NCBI GenBank assembly: GCA_016712745.1
Contig: JADJQN010000003.1
Span: 930,001-994,000 of the forward strand
Origin: Sandaracinaceae bacterium
GTDB lineage: Bacteria; Myxococcota_A; Polyangia; Polyangiales; JADJQN01
Direction: 5' to 3'
DNA length: 64,000 nucleotides
The translations under genes and the position numbers were made by a program. Shown here piece by piece: positions 1 to 7,743 of the stretch (the first letter of the stretch is position 1; every line of letters starts with the position of its first letter). The notes beneath the pieces are model-generated. The model did not search any database, had not been told where the DNA came from, and saw nothing but the letters and a program-made list of their open reading frames with translations.

Positions 1-2
1 TC

Positions 3-641
3 GCTTCGCAGGGCAGCACCGTTGTGCGCGATATGAGCATGCGCCCGAATCAACTCTTTGCGGCGTCCCTCTGCTATCCGCTTCTAACGCATGAGCAAGC
101 GGCGCGCATGCTCGAGCACGTGCACGAAGAGCTCGTCACATTGCGCGGTCTGCGCACCCTGGCAGAAGGCGAACCGGGTTATGTCGGACGTGTACCTTCG
201 GGCGAAAGCGATCGTCATCGTGCGATGCACCAAGGGGCGGCGTGGCCGTGGTTGGTCGGTCCCTATTGTCGCGCGCTGGTCTACGCGCACGGACGAAAAG
301 CCGTCCTTGCGGAAGTAGAACGCGTGCTCGCACCCCTCATAAACGATGCGACACACGAAGGCCTCAGCGGGCACCTTGCCGAGTGCTACGACGCCGAAGA
401 GCCGCAGCAGCCGCACGGGGCGCCTGCCTACGCACTGAGTCTGGCGGAGGTACTGCGTACGCACGCGGAAATACTGGAGCACAAAGCGCCGAAGGACCGA
501 ATCTCGTCGCCGCCCACTCACCTGGCCCCACTCGCAATGACCTGGATTGAGACCGGATCAGACCCGATCGAGCCGGTGGAATCCGTCCCCGCGCCCGCAG
601 CGCAAAAGAAGCCCGCCCCGCCCCGGCGCAAGAAAACTTAG
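3..641 (+). CDS. Glycogen debranching enzyme, C-terminal part (amylo-alpha-1,6-glucosidase family), truncated by window start
   Basis: The reading frame is open to the left edge, so this is the 3' end of a longer gene; the first GTG at 24 is not a convincing start. The visible 212 residues match the C-terminal (alpha/alpha)6-barrel end of bacterial debranching enzymes: an RPNQLFAASL segment, a 'GLRTLAEGEPGYVGR' stretch and the aromatic MHQGAAWPWLVGP motif that lines the sugar-binding cleft. Such enzymes hydrolyse alpha-1,6 branch linkages of glycogen in the cytoplasm. The last ~25 residues are a Pro/Ala/Lys-rich tail ending in PPRRKKT, beyond the usual family end. The stop overlaps the stop of the convergent transporter gene by 4 nt. 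The family call is firm; substrate specificity cannot be judged from this fragment. Confidence 0.85.
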   Translation, partial: ASQGSTVVRDMSMRPNQLFAASLCYPLLTHEQAARMLEHVHEELVTLRGLRTLAEGEPGYVGRVPSGESDRHRAMHQGAAWPWLVGPYCRALVYAHGRKAVLAEVERVLAPLINDATHEGLSGHLAECYDAEEPQQPHGAPAYALSLAEVLRTHAEILEHKAPKDRISSPPTHLAPLAMTWIETGSDPIEPVESVPAPAAQKKPAPPRRKKT

Positions 642-1978
642 GTGGCAGCGCCCGTTTCCTGATGCTGCAGCGTCTTGTAGGTGTTGCCGACGCGTCTTGC
701 CAGCAGTAGCCACACACCGATCAGCGCAAGGTTGGTAACAACCAAGCTCGTGCGGCCGAAGTCGAAGAAGGTGGTCGCGACAAAGAGCAACGCGCCGGCG
801 AACACATCGCCGAGTCGCATGAAGAACGTATCGATCGCGGTTTTGACTTTGTATTTCGCTTCGCGCGGCGCGACCAGAAAGAGTGCCTGGCGCGTCGTCG
901 TTTGGATCGAGTAGTCGGCCGCGTTCTCCGCGACCTTCGCCCAAAGGATCACCGGCAAGACCACCGAGAGGCCCATGCTCGAATAGCTGATCAGCGAAAT
1001 GAGAGGCATTACATACAGAGCACGATGCACTTTGAGCACGCGCAGGAATCGCGAGACGAAGAAGAGCTGCAAAATGAGCGCAAGTCCGTTCACGTAGAGA
1101 AAGAAGTTGCTCGAAAATTCTGCGACGTATGCGTCCTGATGGCCGCCATGATTGGCCGCTAAAATCGTGCGGTCCTTGATGTTCTCGCCCAGCGTGTTGA
1201 CGGTGTTGTAGACGAGGACGAGCAGCGCTATCGCTCCGAAGTAGCCATTGCTCAAGATCTTTCCCAAGCCAAAGAAGCGCTCTTTTGCGAGTGGCTCTTC
1301 TGCCGAACGCCCGGCGCCCAGATGCACGACCTTCGAGCGCTTGTGCACGAGCAGAGTCACGACGAAGGCGAGCACTATCAAAAACGCCGCGGGCAACATC
1401 AGAAAGCCAGGGTCAGCCTCATTGAAGAGTTGCTTGGCGGCGAGGGGCCCCAGCAAGGCGCCAAGGCTGCTGCCGACGCCGATCAAACCAAAGAGGCGTA
1501 TCCCTTGCTCTTCATTGAAGAGGTCGTTGGCGAACGCCCAGAACTGAGAGACCACGAACGCGTTCATGACGCCGACGAAGACGAAGAATGCCGGGCCCGC
1601 CCACGGAGAATCGACGCGGACGAGCCAGTAGAAGACTAGGAGCATCGACGAGATCACCATCGTCGACAGGCCGATTAGCTTGACGCGGGGCACGTGCTGC
1701 GAGGCCCACGCGAAGCCTATCAACGCTGGCATGAGCGTGATTGCCTGAAAGCTCGACGCGTAAGTCTTGAAGTCTGCGCCATGGCGCAAGATCAGCGGCT
1801 CGCGCGTAACCTTGAGTAGGTAGTACGCGAAGAGCAGTAGAAAAATATTGAGCGCAAGAAGAAGAGTCGTTCCACCTTCACCGCGTTTCACATCGGCAAA
1901 GGGACGTAGCGAAGAAGCTATAGGACCGCGTGCGGCTTCTACACCTTCGGGCGTGGGAACATCTACTCTCGCTCGCAC
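638..1978 (-). CDS. ATP/ADP translocase-like nucleotide transporter (NTP/NDP exchange family, MFS fold)
   Basis: A very hydrophobic protein of about 446 residues with around 10-12 membrane segments. It resembles the Tlc-type nucleotide exchange proteins: an early REPLILRHGAD region after the first helix, a 'FANDLFNEEQGIRLFGLIG' loop, and a late TTRQALFLVAPREAKYKVK loop. Family members in obligate intracellular bacteria and plastids swap ATP for ADP; free-living bacteria carry relatives whose substrates are mostly unknown. An upstream in-frame ATG at 2050 would overlap the preceding lipoprotein gene by 88 nt. I therefore prefer the GTG at 1978, which overlaps it by only 16 nt, although no strong ribosome binding site is visible. 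It is the last gene of a leftward group with the TPR/PEGA protein and lipoprotein upstream. Inner-membrane location is certain; the transported substrate is not. Confidence 0.8.
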   Translation of the reverse strand: MRARVDVPTPEGVEAARGPIASSLRPFADVKRGEGGTTLLLALNIFLLLFAYYLLKVTREPLILRHGADFKTYASSFQAITLMPALIGFAWASQHVPRVKLIGLSTMVISSMLLVFYWLVRVDSPWAGPAFFVFVGVMNAFVVSQFWAFANDLFNEEQGIRLFGLIGVGSSLGALLGPLAAKQLFNEADPGFLMLPAAFLIVLAFVVTLLVHKRSKVVHLGAGRSAEEPLAKERFFGLGKILSNGYFGAIALLVLVYNTVNTLGENIKDRTILAANHGGHQDAYVAEFSSNFFLYVNGLALILQLFFVSRFLRVLKVHRALYVMPLISLISYSSMGLSVVLPVILWAKVAENAADYSIQTTTRQALFLVAPREAKYKVKTAIDTFFMRLGDVFAGALLFVATTFFDFGRTSLVVTNLALIGVWLLLARRVGNTYKTLQHQETGAAT

Positions 1979-2535
1979 CAATGCACGCCATTGTCGCAGT
2001 AATTCGCCAGGAACTCGCCATTCGTATCGACGCAGCCGGCGACCTGACACTTGTCGATCACCTGTGCGGGAGGCGGTTCGGTGCCCTCGTCATCGCTCAC
2101 TTCCAAGCCCGTCGTGGTGAGCGCCGCTTCGATGCGGTAGTTCGTAACCTTGCCCTTGAAGAAGGGCCGCCTGAACTCGAACCAGCGTTCGGAAACCGAG
2201 TTGCCGCAATCGTCGGAGCTGCAGTACAGGATGCGAACGTCAACTGCACCATCGAGATGGTCGCCATCGCCTTCCACGTCGATGGTGATCTCTTGGTCGA
2301 CACCGGTGAGGGCGATCGGTCCCACTGTTTGGGTGCTCGTGACGGCCCAGCTATCGCCCCAGACAGACGGGCCCGGCTGGATTTGCATCTTCACGTGCGT
2401 GATCTGCGGCGCGGTCGGGATCGGCTGCATGACAGCCGGAAGGCTAACTTGCAGTTCGAAGATAGCGTTGTTCGCGCACCCGGTCAGAAGCGCGAAGGAC
2501 GTGAACGCGAAAGCGGCGAGTAGGTTCTTGGTCAT
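1963..2535 (-). CDS. Predicted lipoprotein of unknown function
   Basis: The 190-residue product has a lipoprotein signal: a short basic start, a hydrophobic stretch and the lipobox LLTGC at residues 16-20, giving an acylated Cys20. An alternative ATG at 2595 would add 20 residues that lie inside the upstream gene and precede the signal peptide, so the ATG at 2535 is chosen. The mature part looks beta-rich, with an acidic 'GVDQEITIDVEGDGDHLDG' region, and ends in a Cys-rich tail with six Cys after residue 100, probably disulfide bonded. It starts 4 nt after the stop of the TPR/PEGA gene, so the two are probably co-transcribed. I do not recognise a named family. Confidence 0.75.
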   Translation of the reverse strand: MTKNLLAAFAFTSFALLTGCANNAIFELQVSLPAVMQPIPTAPQITHVKMQIQPGPSVWGDSWAVTSTQTVGPIALTGVDQEITIDVEGDGDHLDGAVDVRILYCSSDDCGNSVSERWFEFRRPFFKGKVTNYRIEAALTTTGLEVSDDEGTEPPPAQVIDKCQVAGCVDTNGEFLANYCDNGVHWCERE

Positions 2536-2539
2536 GGCT

Positions 2540-3331
2540 TTAGTTGGGGAAGCTGACTTGGTAGTCGCCGCCCGGAACGAGCTGCGCTTTGTCATTCATG
2601 TAGAGATAGGTTGCGACACCAGCGCCGATAACCACTACGCCGACTACGGTCCAAAACCAGGGAGACGCTAGAATCGATCCGTGATCGACCTCGGGCATAT
2701 CGACGTTCACGATCGCAAGCTCACCATCGGCGAGCATCTGTTCCCAGTGGAAAGCCTGCAACTCTGGAGGCTGGTCCGCCGACAAATCCACGCTGTGCTG
2801 ACCGGGGTCGGTCTCGAGCCGGATCGGCCTTGTGCTTGGAACTTCGAGCGTGCGACCGTCGAGTCGAACAGTCAGATCAGGACGCTGCGGAGCGTTGTTG
2901 ATGGCAAGCGTCGCGACTCGCGCCGCTTCTTGCGTGCGCATAGCCAACGCTTCGTTGCGCAGCTCTTCGGGCAGCGATGGATGATCGCGGAAGAGGTGAT
3001 CGATTGCATCGCGCGCATCGCGGTGGCGGCCAAGCGCGCGCAGCGTCGTAGCGACGTTGAAGAGCGCGGCGGGATTGTGCGAAAGATCGTAGGCCTGTTG
3101 AAAGAGACGCAACGCGTCGGCCCAGCGCGCTTCTTCGGCGGCGGTCGTTCCGTCGATATACGCCTGACGCGCCACTTCGCGATTCGGATCCGTGGACACG
3201 GCCGGAGCAGCAGCCGCGCCGGCCGGGGCTTCACCCGCGTTCTGCGCTTGCGCGCTCGACGCTTGAAGCGCGCACGCACTCACGATTGCCGTAATCAAGA
3301 CGGCCCAAGACATCGTACGTTTTCCCAACAC
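2540..3331 (-). CDS. Exported TPR/PEGA-like protein with C-terminal membrane anchor
   Basis: The start is a GTG at 3331, preceded at good spacing by a strong GGAGGAG ribosome binding site; the open frame continues upstream to 3472 but has no such site. Residues 1-30 form a signal peptide ending in ASSAQA. Residues about 53-115 look like one or two TPR units (basic pattern 'ALFNVATTLRALGRHRDA'). Residues 150-185 resemble a PEGA domain (LDGRTLEVPSTRPIRLETD), and residues 224-244 form a transmembrane helix with a short hydrophilic tail. This layout is common in myxobacterial envelope proteins of unknown role. It heads the leftward group containing the lipoprotein and nucleotide transporter, and is divergent from the adjacent kinase gene across 226 nt. 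Confidence 0.75.
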   Translation of the reverse strand: MLGKRTMSWAVLITAIVSACALQASSAQAQNAGEAPAGAAAAPAVSTDPNREVARQAYIDGTTAAEEARWADALRLFQQAYDLSHNPAALFNVATTLRALGRHRDARDAIDHLFRDHPSLPEELRNEALAMRTQEAARVATLAINNAPQRPDLTVRLDGRTLEVPSTRPIRLETDPGQHSVDLSADQPPELQAFHWEQMLADGELAIVNVDMPEVDHGSILASPWFWTVVGVVVIGAGVATYLYMNDKAQLVPGGDYQVSFPN

Positions 3332-3557
3332 GGACTCCTCCAAGACCAAAAGGTCTAAGCGCACTGCTCGAAAAGCGAGTGCGCTGAGACTATGCCATAA
3401 CTCGGCACATCCCAAGAATCCGGCGTCATATGCGCATTGCGCGCCCGTGTAGGTTCTTGTGCGCGCGATCACGTTCGCAGATCACGATCGATCCAAGGAC
3501 GCGTCTTTGCTGCGTGTCTTCTGGTCAGTGACTATTGGCACTGCTACTCTTCCGCTC

Positions 3558-5408
3558 ATGGCGCAGCCCGCAGCCTCCTCCTCGGGAGAGAGTGATCTCG
3601 GCAGGTACGAGATCCTATTCCGTCTCGCCGCTGGCGGAATGGCCGAGGTTTTCGTTGCTCGCCAACGTGGCGAGGGCGGATTCGAGCGCCCGGTCGCTAT
3701 CAAACGCATGCTCGCGCATTTGGCAGAGGACGAGCGCTTCGTCGCAATGTTCCTCGATGAGGCAAAGCTCGCGGCATGCATAGGAAGTCCGCACGTCGTT
3801 CAGACCCTCGACGTGGGTCTTGATGATGCAGGCGCTCCCTTCATCGTCATGGACTTGGTCATCGGCCTCACGCTCGCGCAATCATTGCGCGCGGCTTCGG
3901 CGCAGAAGACTCAGATCCCAGTTCAAGTTGCATGCGAAATTTTGGCGCAAGCGGCCGAAGGCTTGCACGACGCACACGAGGCCGTAACTCCCACCGGTAT
4001 GCCGCTTGAGATCGTGCATCGCGACGTGTCGCCGCAGAACGTGCTCATCGGCGTAGATGGTCGCGCGCGCATCTCTGACTTTGGCGTCGCCCGCGCGCTT
4101 GCTCGTTTGACCAAGACCTCCACGGGAGAGTTCAAAGGCAAGTTGAGCTACTTCTCACCCGAGCAGGCCGAAGGCAAAGAGCTCGATCGCCGCTCCGACG
4201 TCTTCTCGCTTGGCATCGTCGCGTGGGAAACCTTTGTGGGCGCGCGCCTCTTCAAGTCAGACAATCCCCTCTCAGTTCTCGACGCGATTCGTAACCAGCA
4301 GATCCCGCTCGTGAGCGAACTTCGACAGGGCATCCCCGACGGCGTCGCTGCCGTAGTCGCGCACGCGCTCGAGCGCGATGTATCGAAGCGTACGCAGAGT
4401 GCGTCGGACTTCGCTCGTGCCCTTCGTCGCGCAGCCGAGGACGCTGGCCTTTCTGCCGATACACGCATGGTCGGCACGTTCATCAAAGAGATCAGCGGCA
4501 CCGTGCTCGAGCAGATGTCCAAACGCATCAGCGAGGCCTTTGCGCAGCGCCAGGCGAACGAAGATACGGGCCGCGTGAGCCTGGTCGGCGCCAACCGCAG
4601 CAATGTTTCCGGCGTCGGCGGCCGCGCCAAGCAGGCGCTGCACGACGACTCATTCCGCATCGATGTCGCTATCGATGAGAAGATCGCCAAAGGCCCGGAT
4701 TCGGAGATGCCGCAGACCGCGGTCGTCAAGAAGCTTGGCGACTCAGGCGTAAGCAACGTCAGCTCACACAGCGCTGTCACGGATCCGGATCGCACGCGCG
4801 TCTCTCCGGAGATCGCGGTCCTCGAGCGTCGTCAAAAGATGACGATGGCCTTGATCGTCGGCGCGATCGTTGCGGCAGGCGCAGGCTTTGGAATTTACAT
4901 GGCGACCAAGTCGGGGGCGCCCCCTGAGACGCCGACTGTTGCTACGCCCAGTGCACCTGCTGCGCCCGCGGGGAACAACGTTCAGTGGGAAACGGTGCCG
5001 TCGACACCCACGCCCGTCCAAGCCAACGTGCCGGCACAACCCGCGCAAGAAGATGTCGCCGCTGCGCAACCCGGCGGCACACCCACAGTCGCAGGACAAG
5101 CTACCGCCGGAACTTCAACGACCGGTTCACGCAACAGTGGACGCCACAGCGGTTCGAGCACCACGGCCGCAGCCGGCGCCGGCACAGCTCACACTCCGGC
5201 GATCATGTTGAACCCCGAGCAGGAAGAGCACCACACGCCGGCGACTGCGCAAGCGCCCGCAAATCCTCCCGCCACAACGCAAACGCCGGCAACGGCTCCG
5301 GCCAACACCACCCAGACGCCAGCCACCGCGCCGGCCACTGGTCCGCGCCGTGGCCCGCTGCTTGGCGCGGGCTCGTTCGACGAATTCAACAACGGGCAGC
5401 AACACTAA
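3558..5408 (+). CDS. Eukaryotic-type Ser/Thr protein kinase with single transmembrane anchor
   Basis: Starting at the ATG at 3558 gives 616 residues; the frame is open further upstream without a better start. The kinase domain occupies roughly residues 17-290. It has a glycine-rich loop variant (LAAGGMAEVF), catalytic Lys49 in VAIK, Glu68 in helix C, HRDVSPQN with catalytic Asp156, a DFG motif with Asp174 and an SPEQ activation-segment end. After a linker, one helix spans about residues 428-448. It is followed by ~165 residues rich in Pro, Ala and Thr, probably outside the cytoplasm. All key catalytic residues are present, so it should be active. The HRDVSPQN form is typical of myxobacterial kinases. 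It is divergent from the TPR/PEGA gene, a possible functional partner (inference). Confidence 0.9.
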   Translation: MAQPAASSSGESDLGRYEILFRLAAGGMAEVFVARQRGEGGFERPVAIKRMLAHLAEDERFVAMFLDEAKLAACIGSPHVVQTLDVGLDDAGAPFIVMDLVIGLTLAQSLRAASAQKTQIPVQVACEILAQAAEGLHDAHEAVTPTGMPLEIVHRDVSPQNVLIGVDGRARISDFGVARALARLTKTSTGEFKGKLSYFSPEQAEGKELDRRSDVFSLGIVAWETFVGARLFKSDNPLSVLDAIRNQQIPLVSELRQGIPDGVAAVVAHALERDVSKRTQSASDFARALRRAAEDAGLSADTRMVGTFIKEISGTVLEQMSKRISEAFAQRQANEDTGRVSLVGANRSNVSGVGGRAKQALHDDSFRIDVAIDEKIAKGPDSEMPQTAVVKKLGDSGVSNVSSHSAVTDPDRTRVSPEIAVLERRQKMTMALIVGAIVAAGAGFGIYMATKSGAPPETPTVATPSAPAAPAGNNVQWETVPSTPTPVQANVPAQPAQEDVAAAQPGGTPTVAGQATAGTSTTGSRNSGRHSGSSTTAAAGAGTAHTPAIMLNPEQEEHHTPATAQAPANPPATTQTPATAPANTTQTPATAPATGPRRGPLLGAGSFDEFNNGQQH

Positions 5409-5426
5409 ACGTTCGCTGCGTGTTTT

Positions 5427-5645
5427 TTACGCGCCGAAGCGAACCATCACCGTAAGGCCGATCAGCAGCACGGCTGCGATGGCGGCGGACACGATCCAAT
5501 TCGAAATGAAGAGCGGATAGATGCACAAGGCCGCTCCGACGATCATGTGCAGAAAGCGGCTTTGCTTTCTGCCGAACACAAAAAGCACGAAGCCCGTCGA
5601 GCCGACAATGAACGAGGTAATGATCGAGCCAGCGCTGAAATCCAT
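5427..5645 (-). CDS. Small conserved membrane protein (about 72 residues)
   Basis: The ATG at 5645 starts MDFSAGSIITSF, a better start than the longer frame from 5708. Three hydrophobic segments are visible: around residues 5-24, a middle one after the basic turn FGRKQSRFLH, and a C-terminal one ending in VRFGA. The pattern (first helix, 'FVFGRKQ' turn, 'ALCIYPLFISN' motif, last helix) resembles a small inner-membrane family found in many proteobacteria that is sometimes labelled as amino-acid transport related, without good evidence. It converges on the kinase gene 18 nt away and is divergent from the next rightward gene. Function unknown. Confidence 0.65.
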   Translation of the reverse strand: MDFSAGSIITSFIVGSTGFVLFVFGRKQSRFLHMIVGAALCIYPLFISNWIVSAAIAAVLLIGLTVMVRFGA

Positions 5646-5687
5646 GGAAGGTTGATTTTGACGCGTCGCTGCGGTACGCCGCAAGCG

Positions 5688-6113
5688 ATGCTTCTTTTCG
5701 CCCGACAACTGGCGGCTTTATCGACGCGCTTCAGCGCGTGCGCGCTTGCGTGTCTGGTCCTGGGTGCACAACTCGCTCCCGCCCTTCACTTTTTGCTTGT
5801 CTCGCACGTGCGATGCGCTGTGCACGGCGAGCTAGTTCATTCGCCGGAGCATGGTTCGAGTCTTACGCAGGAGTACGACCACAACAGTGTCGCGTCGACC
5901 GATGATGAATCACGCGACGAACACGAGCACTGTGGCTTCGCATTCCTAGGAATAAGTGCCGTCACGCTGCCCGGCGATGCTGGCATAGACGCACAGATCG
6001 CGCGTGCCAGTACTAATACTCGAGCACCCGCTGGTTGCGCGCACGCGATTTCAGCGGTGGAGATTTTGCAGTTTGCGCCGAAGGCCTCGCCGCCTCGCGC
6101 TTTGCCGATTTAA
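5688..6113 (+). CDS. His-rich exported or membrane protein of unknown function
   Basis: Starting at the ATG at 5688 gives 141 residues. An N-terminal hydrophobic segment (residues about 12-38, SACALACLVLGAQLAPALHF) can act as a signal peptide or anchor. It is followed by 'HVRCAVHGELVHSPEHG' and then an acidic stretch ending in DEHEHCGF. The concentration of His with paired Cys suggests metal binding outside the cytoplasm, but no known metal-site signature can be assigned. It leads a rightward trio with two lipoproteins (6214 and 7155). A 100-nt gap before the second gene holds nested inverted repeats. The frame extends upstream to 5547, but that part lies antisense to the small membrane gene and looks non-coding. 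Confidence 0.6.
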   Translation: MLLFARQLAALSTRFSACALACLVLGAQLAPALHFLLVSHVRCAVHGELVHSPEHGSSLTQEYDHNSVASTDDESRDEHEHCGFAFLGISAVTLPGDAGIDAQIARASTNTRAPAGCAHAISAVEILQFAPKASPPRALPI

Positions 6114-6133
6114 ACGCTTCTCCAGTATCAACG

Positions 6134-6180
6134 CGCGCGTAGAGCGTGTCCTCAATTTTATAGGCGTCCGCCTACGCGCG
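6134..6180. repeat. Nested inverted repeats between the His-rich gene and the lipoprotein gene
   Basis: CGCGCGTAG at 6134-6142 is matched by its exact reverse complement CTACGCGCG at 6172-6180. Between them a second, shorter inverted repeat, TAGGCG-TC-CGCCTA, occupies 6161-6174. An AT-rich ATTTTATA segment lies just before the inner repeat. The element ends 33 nt before the downstream start codon. It could be an operator or a structured leader; there is no U-run that would mark an intrinsic terminator. Confidence 0.4.
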
Positions 6181-6213
6181 GGTGTCGATCGATTTCAATC
6201 GGAGTTTCAAATC

Positions 6214-7131
6214 ATGCGCAACGCAATTTTGATGGCGAGCATCTTGGTCGCAGTGGGTGGCTGTTCCAGCGAGTCAACGAGCGGAACCGGATCGCTCGAC
6301 GTGTTTGTGATGCCCGAAGCGGCCATCATCGACGGGCTCACACCAGGCACAGACGAAGAGAATATCAGCGACGGCTGGACGGTGACATACACGAGGTTTT
6401 TGGCGACGGTCGGAAACTTCCGTGCGTCGGTATCTATCTCGCCGAGCGACGCGGTGAGCGAACCTACAGTCTACTTGCTCAATCTGCAGAACGTTCCCGC
6501 CAGCGGTTTTGCGCTCGCCCACTTTGACGAAATGGCTGCGACCCGTTGGGACCGCGTTGGCTTCGACATGCCCATGGCAACTGGCACAAACATGTGCGCG
6601 CCCGGAATTGATGCTGGGGATTGCGCGACTATGAAGAACGAAGAGCTCTCAGTATGGGTTACCGGGAGCATCGCGCGCGACGGATCGCCGACCGTGAGCT
6701 TCAACTGGAAGATTCCCGCGGGTGCAGCGTTTGCCGATTGCCACAACTCCGATGGGCTGTCCGGCATTGCGATCACGTCCGGTGCAACGCAACAGGCCGA
6801 GCTCACGATTCACGGCGACCACTGGTTCTTCACGCGTTATCCGACGGGCGACGAGTCGATGAGCCCGGTTTCGCGCTGTGCGTCGTGGATTGCCGCCGCC
6901 GACGGCGCGGATGGAACGACTCCGGATCAGAATGTGACGAACGGCGAACTGGAAGCGTTCGACGCGGTGGACGCGTTCTCGACAAGCGCGAGTGCGGGTG
7001 ATTGTCGCTACGAACTCAGCTCCTTTCCGCATCCCGTAAACAACGCATACGACTATGTCTTGCAGATGGCGCGCAGCCTGGGACATTTCCAAGGCGAAGG
7101 CGACTGCGAAACGCGATCTGACCTAAACTGA
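6214..7131 (+). CDS. Predicted lipoprotein (305 residues) of a myxobacterial exported family
   Basis: The ATG at 6214 is preceded by GGAG at 6201-6204. The signal peptide ends in a lipobox (LVAVGGC), followed by a Ser/Thr-rich segment typical of exported lipoproteins. The mature protein begins with SLDVFVMPEAAIIDG and then GWTVTYTRFLATVGNF. This segment recurs in myxobacterial lipoproteins of unknown function, which I recognise by pattern only. Two internal pairs of Cys (CAPGIDAGDC; DCHN) and an isolated HGDHWFFTRYP motif suggest a disulfide-stabilised beta-rich domain, perhaps ligand binding. It sits between the His-rich gene and another lipoprotein in the same direction, so these may act together at the cell surface. 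Confidence 0.7.
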   Translation: MRNAILMASILVAVGGCSSESTSGTGSLDVFVMPEAAIIDGLTPGTDEENISDGWTVTYTRFLATVGNFRASVSISPSDAVSEPTVYLLNLQNVPASGFALAHFDEMAATRWDRVGFDMPMATGTNMCAPGIDAGDCATMKNEELSVWVTGSIARDGSPTVSFNWKIPAGAAFADCHNSDGLSGIAITSGATQQAELTIHGDHWFFTRYPTGDESMSPVSRCASWIAAADGADGTTPDQNVTNGELEAFDAVDAFSTSASAGDCRYELSSFPHPVNNAYDYVLQMARSLGHFQGEGDCETRSDLN

Positions 7132-7154
7132 ACTAGACTGCCAGTGAGGTGCCC

Positions 7155-7736
7155 ATGACGTCCCGAGTACTGCTTTTCATCGCATCGGTTCTCGCACTTT
7201 CAGCGTGTAGCAACGAGGTGGCCCCGTCCTCTCACGAGGCACCAGCCGACGTGATTTACGAGTCGAGCGCAACTCATGAAGTGTGGGAACGCTTGGATGA
7301 AGCGACCGTGCTTGGGACTGAAGCCATGGGCCCTCAACTGACAGCACCTGTTGGCCCCCTCGTGCGAAGTGGGGAGCCGGTCGCCTTCACCTGGACAGAA
7401 AGCGAAGCCGCTCTGGAGCTTCGGCACCGCAAGTCGATGTTGCATGCGCCGTCGCGACTCGCGCTTGTGTTGCGCGATCTCTGCCGCCCCGTCGCACACG
7501 CGCACACGCCAGTCACGGGCGACATGTACCGCGCCATCTTCACGATACCCGGCGTAGAGACACCGGTTCGCGTTCTCACCGGCGCGACCACCTACACTCC
7601 AAGCGCAGACGCCTGGCAACGCATCACAGCGGCTACCGGTCCAATCACGCTCACGCTCGAATACGCCTACCTCGACACCGGCCACATCACCGACGGCCCA
7701 TACAGAGGCCCGGTGAATACCCTTACGCTCGAATAG
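7155..7736 (+). CDS. Predicted lipoprotein of unknown function
   Basis: The ATG at 7155 has GAGG at 7146-7149; a GTG at 7149 is also possible. The 193-residue product has a classic lipoprotein signal (MTSRVLLFIASVLALSAC) with Cys at residue 18. The mature part contains two His clusters (ELRHRKSMLHAP and PVAHAHTPVTGDMYRAIF). The second resembles segments of periplasmic metal or cofactor binding proteins, but I cannot assign a family. It follows the preceding lipoprotein gene by 23 nt and is presumably co-transcribed. The stop lies 7 nt from the convergent methyltransferase stop. Confidence 0.65.
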   Translation: MTSRVLLFIASVLALSACSNEVAPSSHEAPADVIYESSATHEVWERLDEATVLGTEAMGPQLTAPVGPLVRSGEPVAFTWTESEAALELRHRKSMLHAPSRLALVLRDLCRPVAHAHTPVTGDMYRAIFTIPGVETPVRVLTGATTYTPSADAWQRITAATGPITLTLEYAYLDTGHITDGPYRGPVNTLTLE

Positions 7737-7743
7737 CGCTTCG

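Noticed and set aside
5547..5687. Upstream extension of the His-rich gene
   Set aside because: It lies antisense to the small membrane protein and reads as charged low-complexity sequence without a start site.
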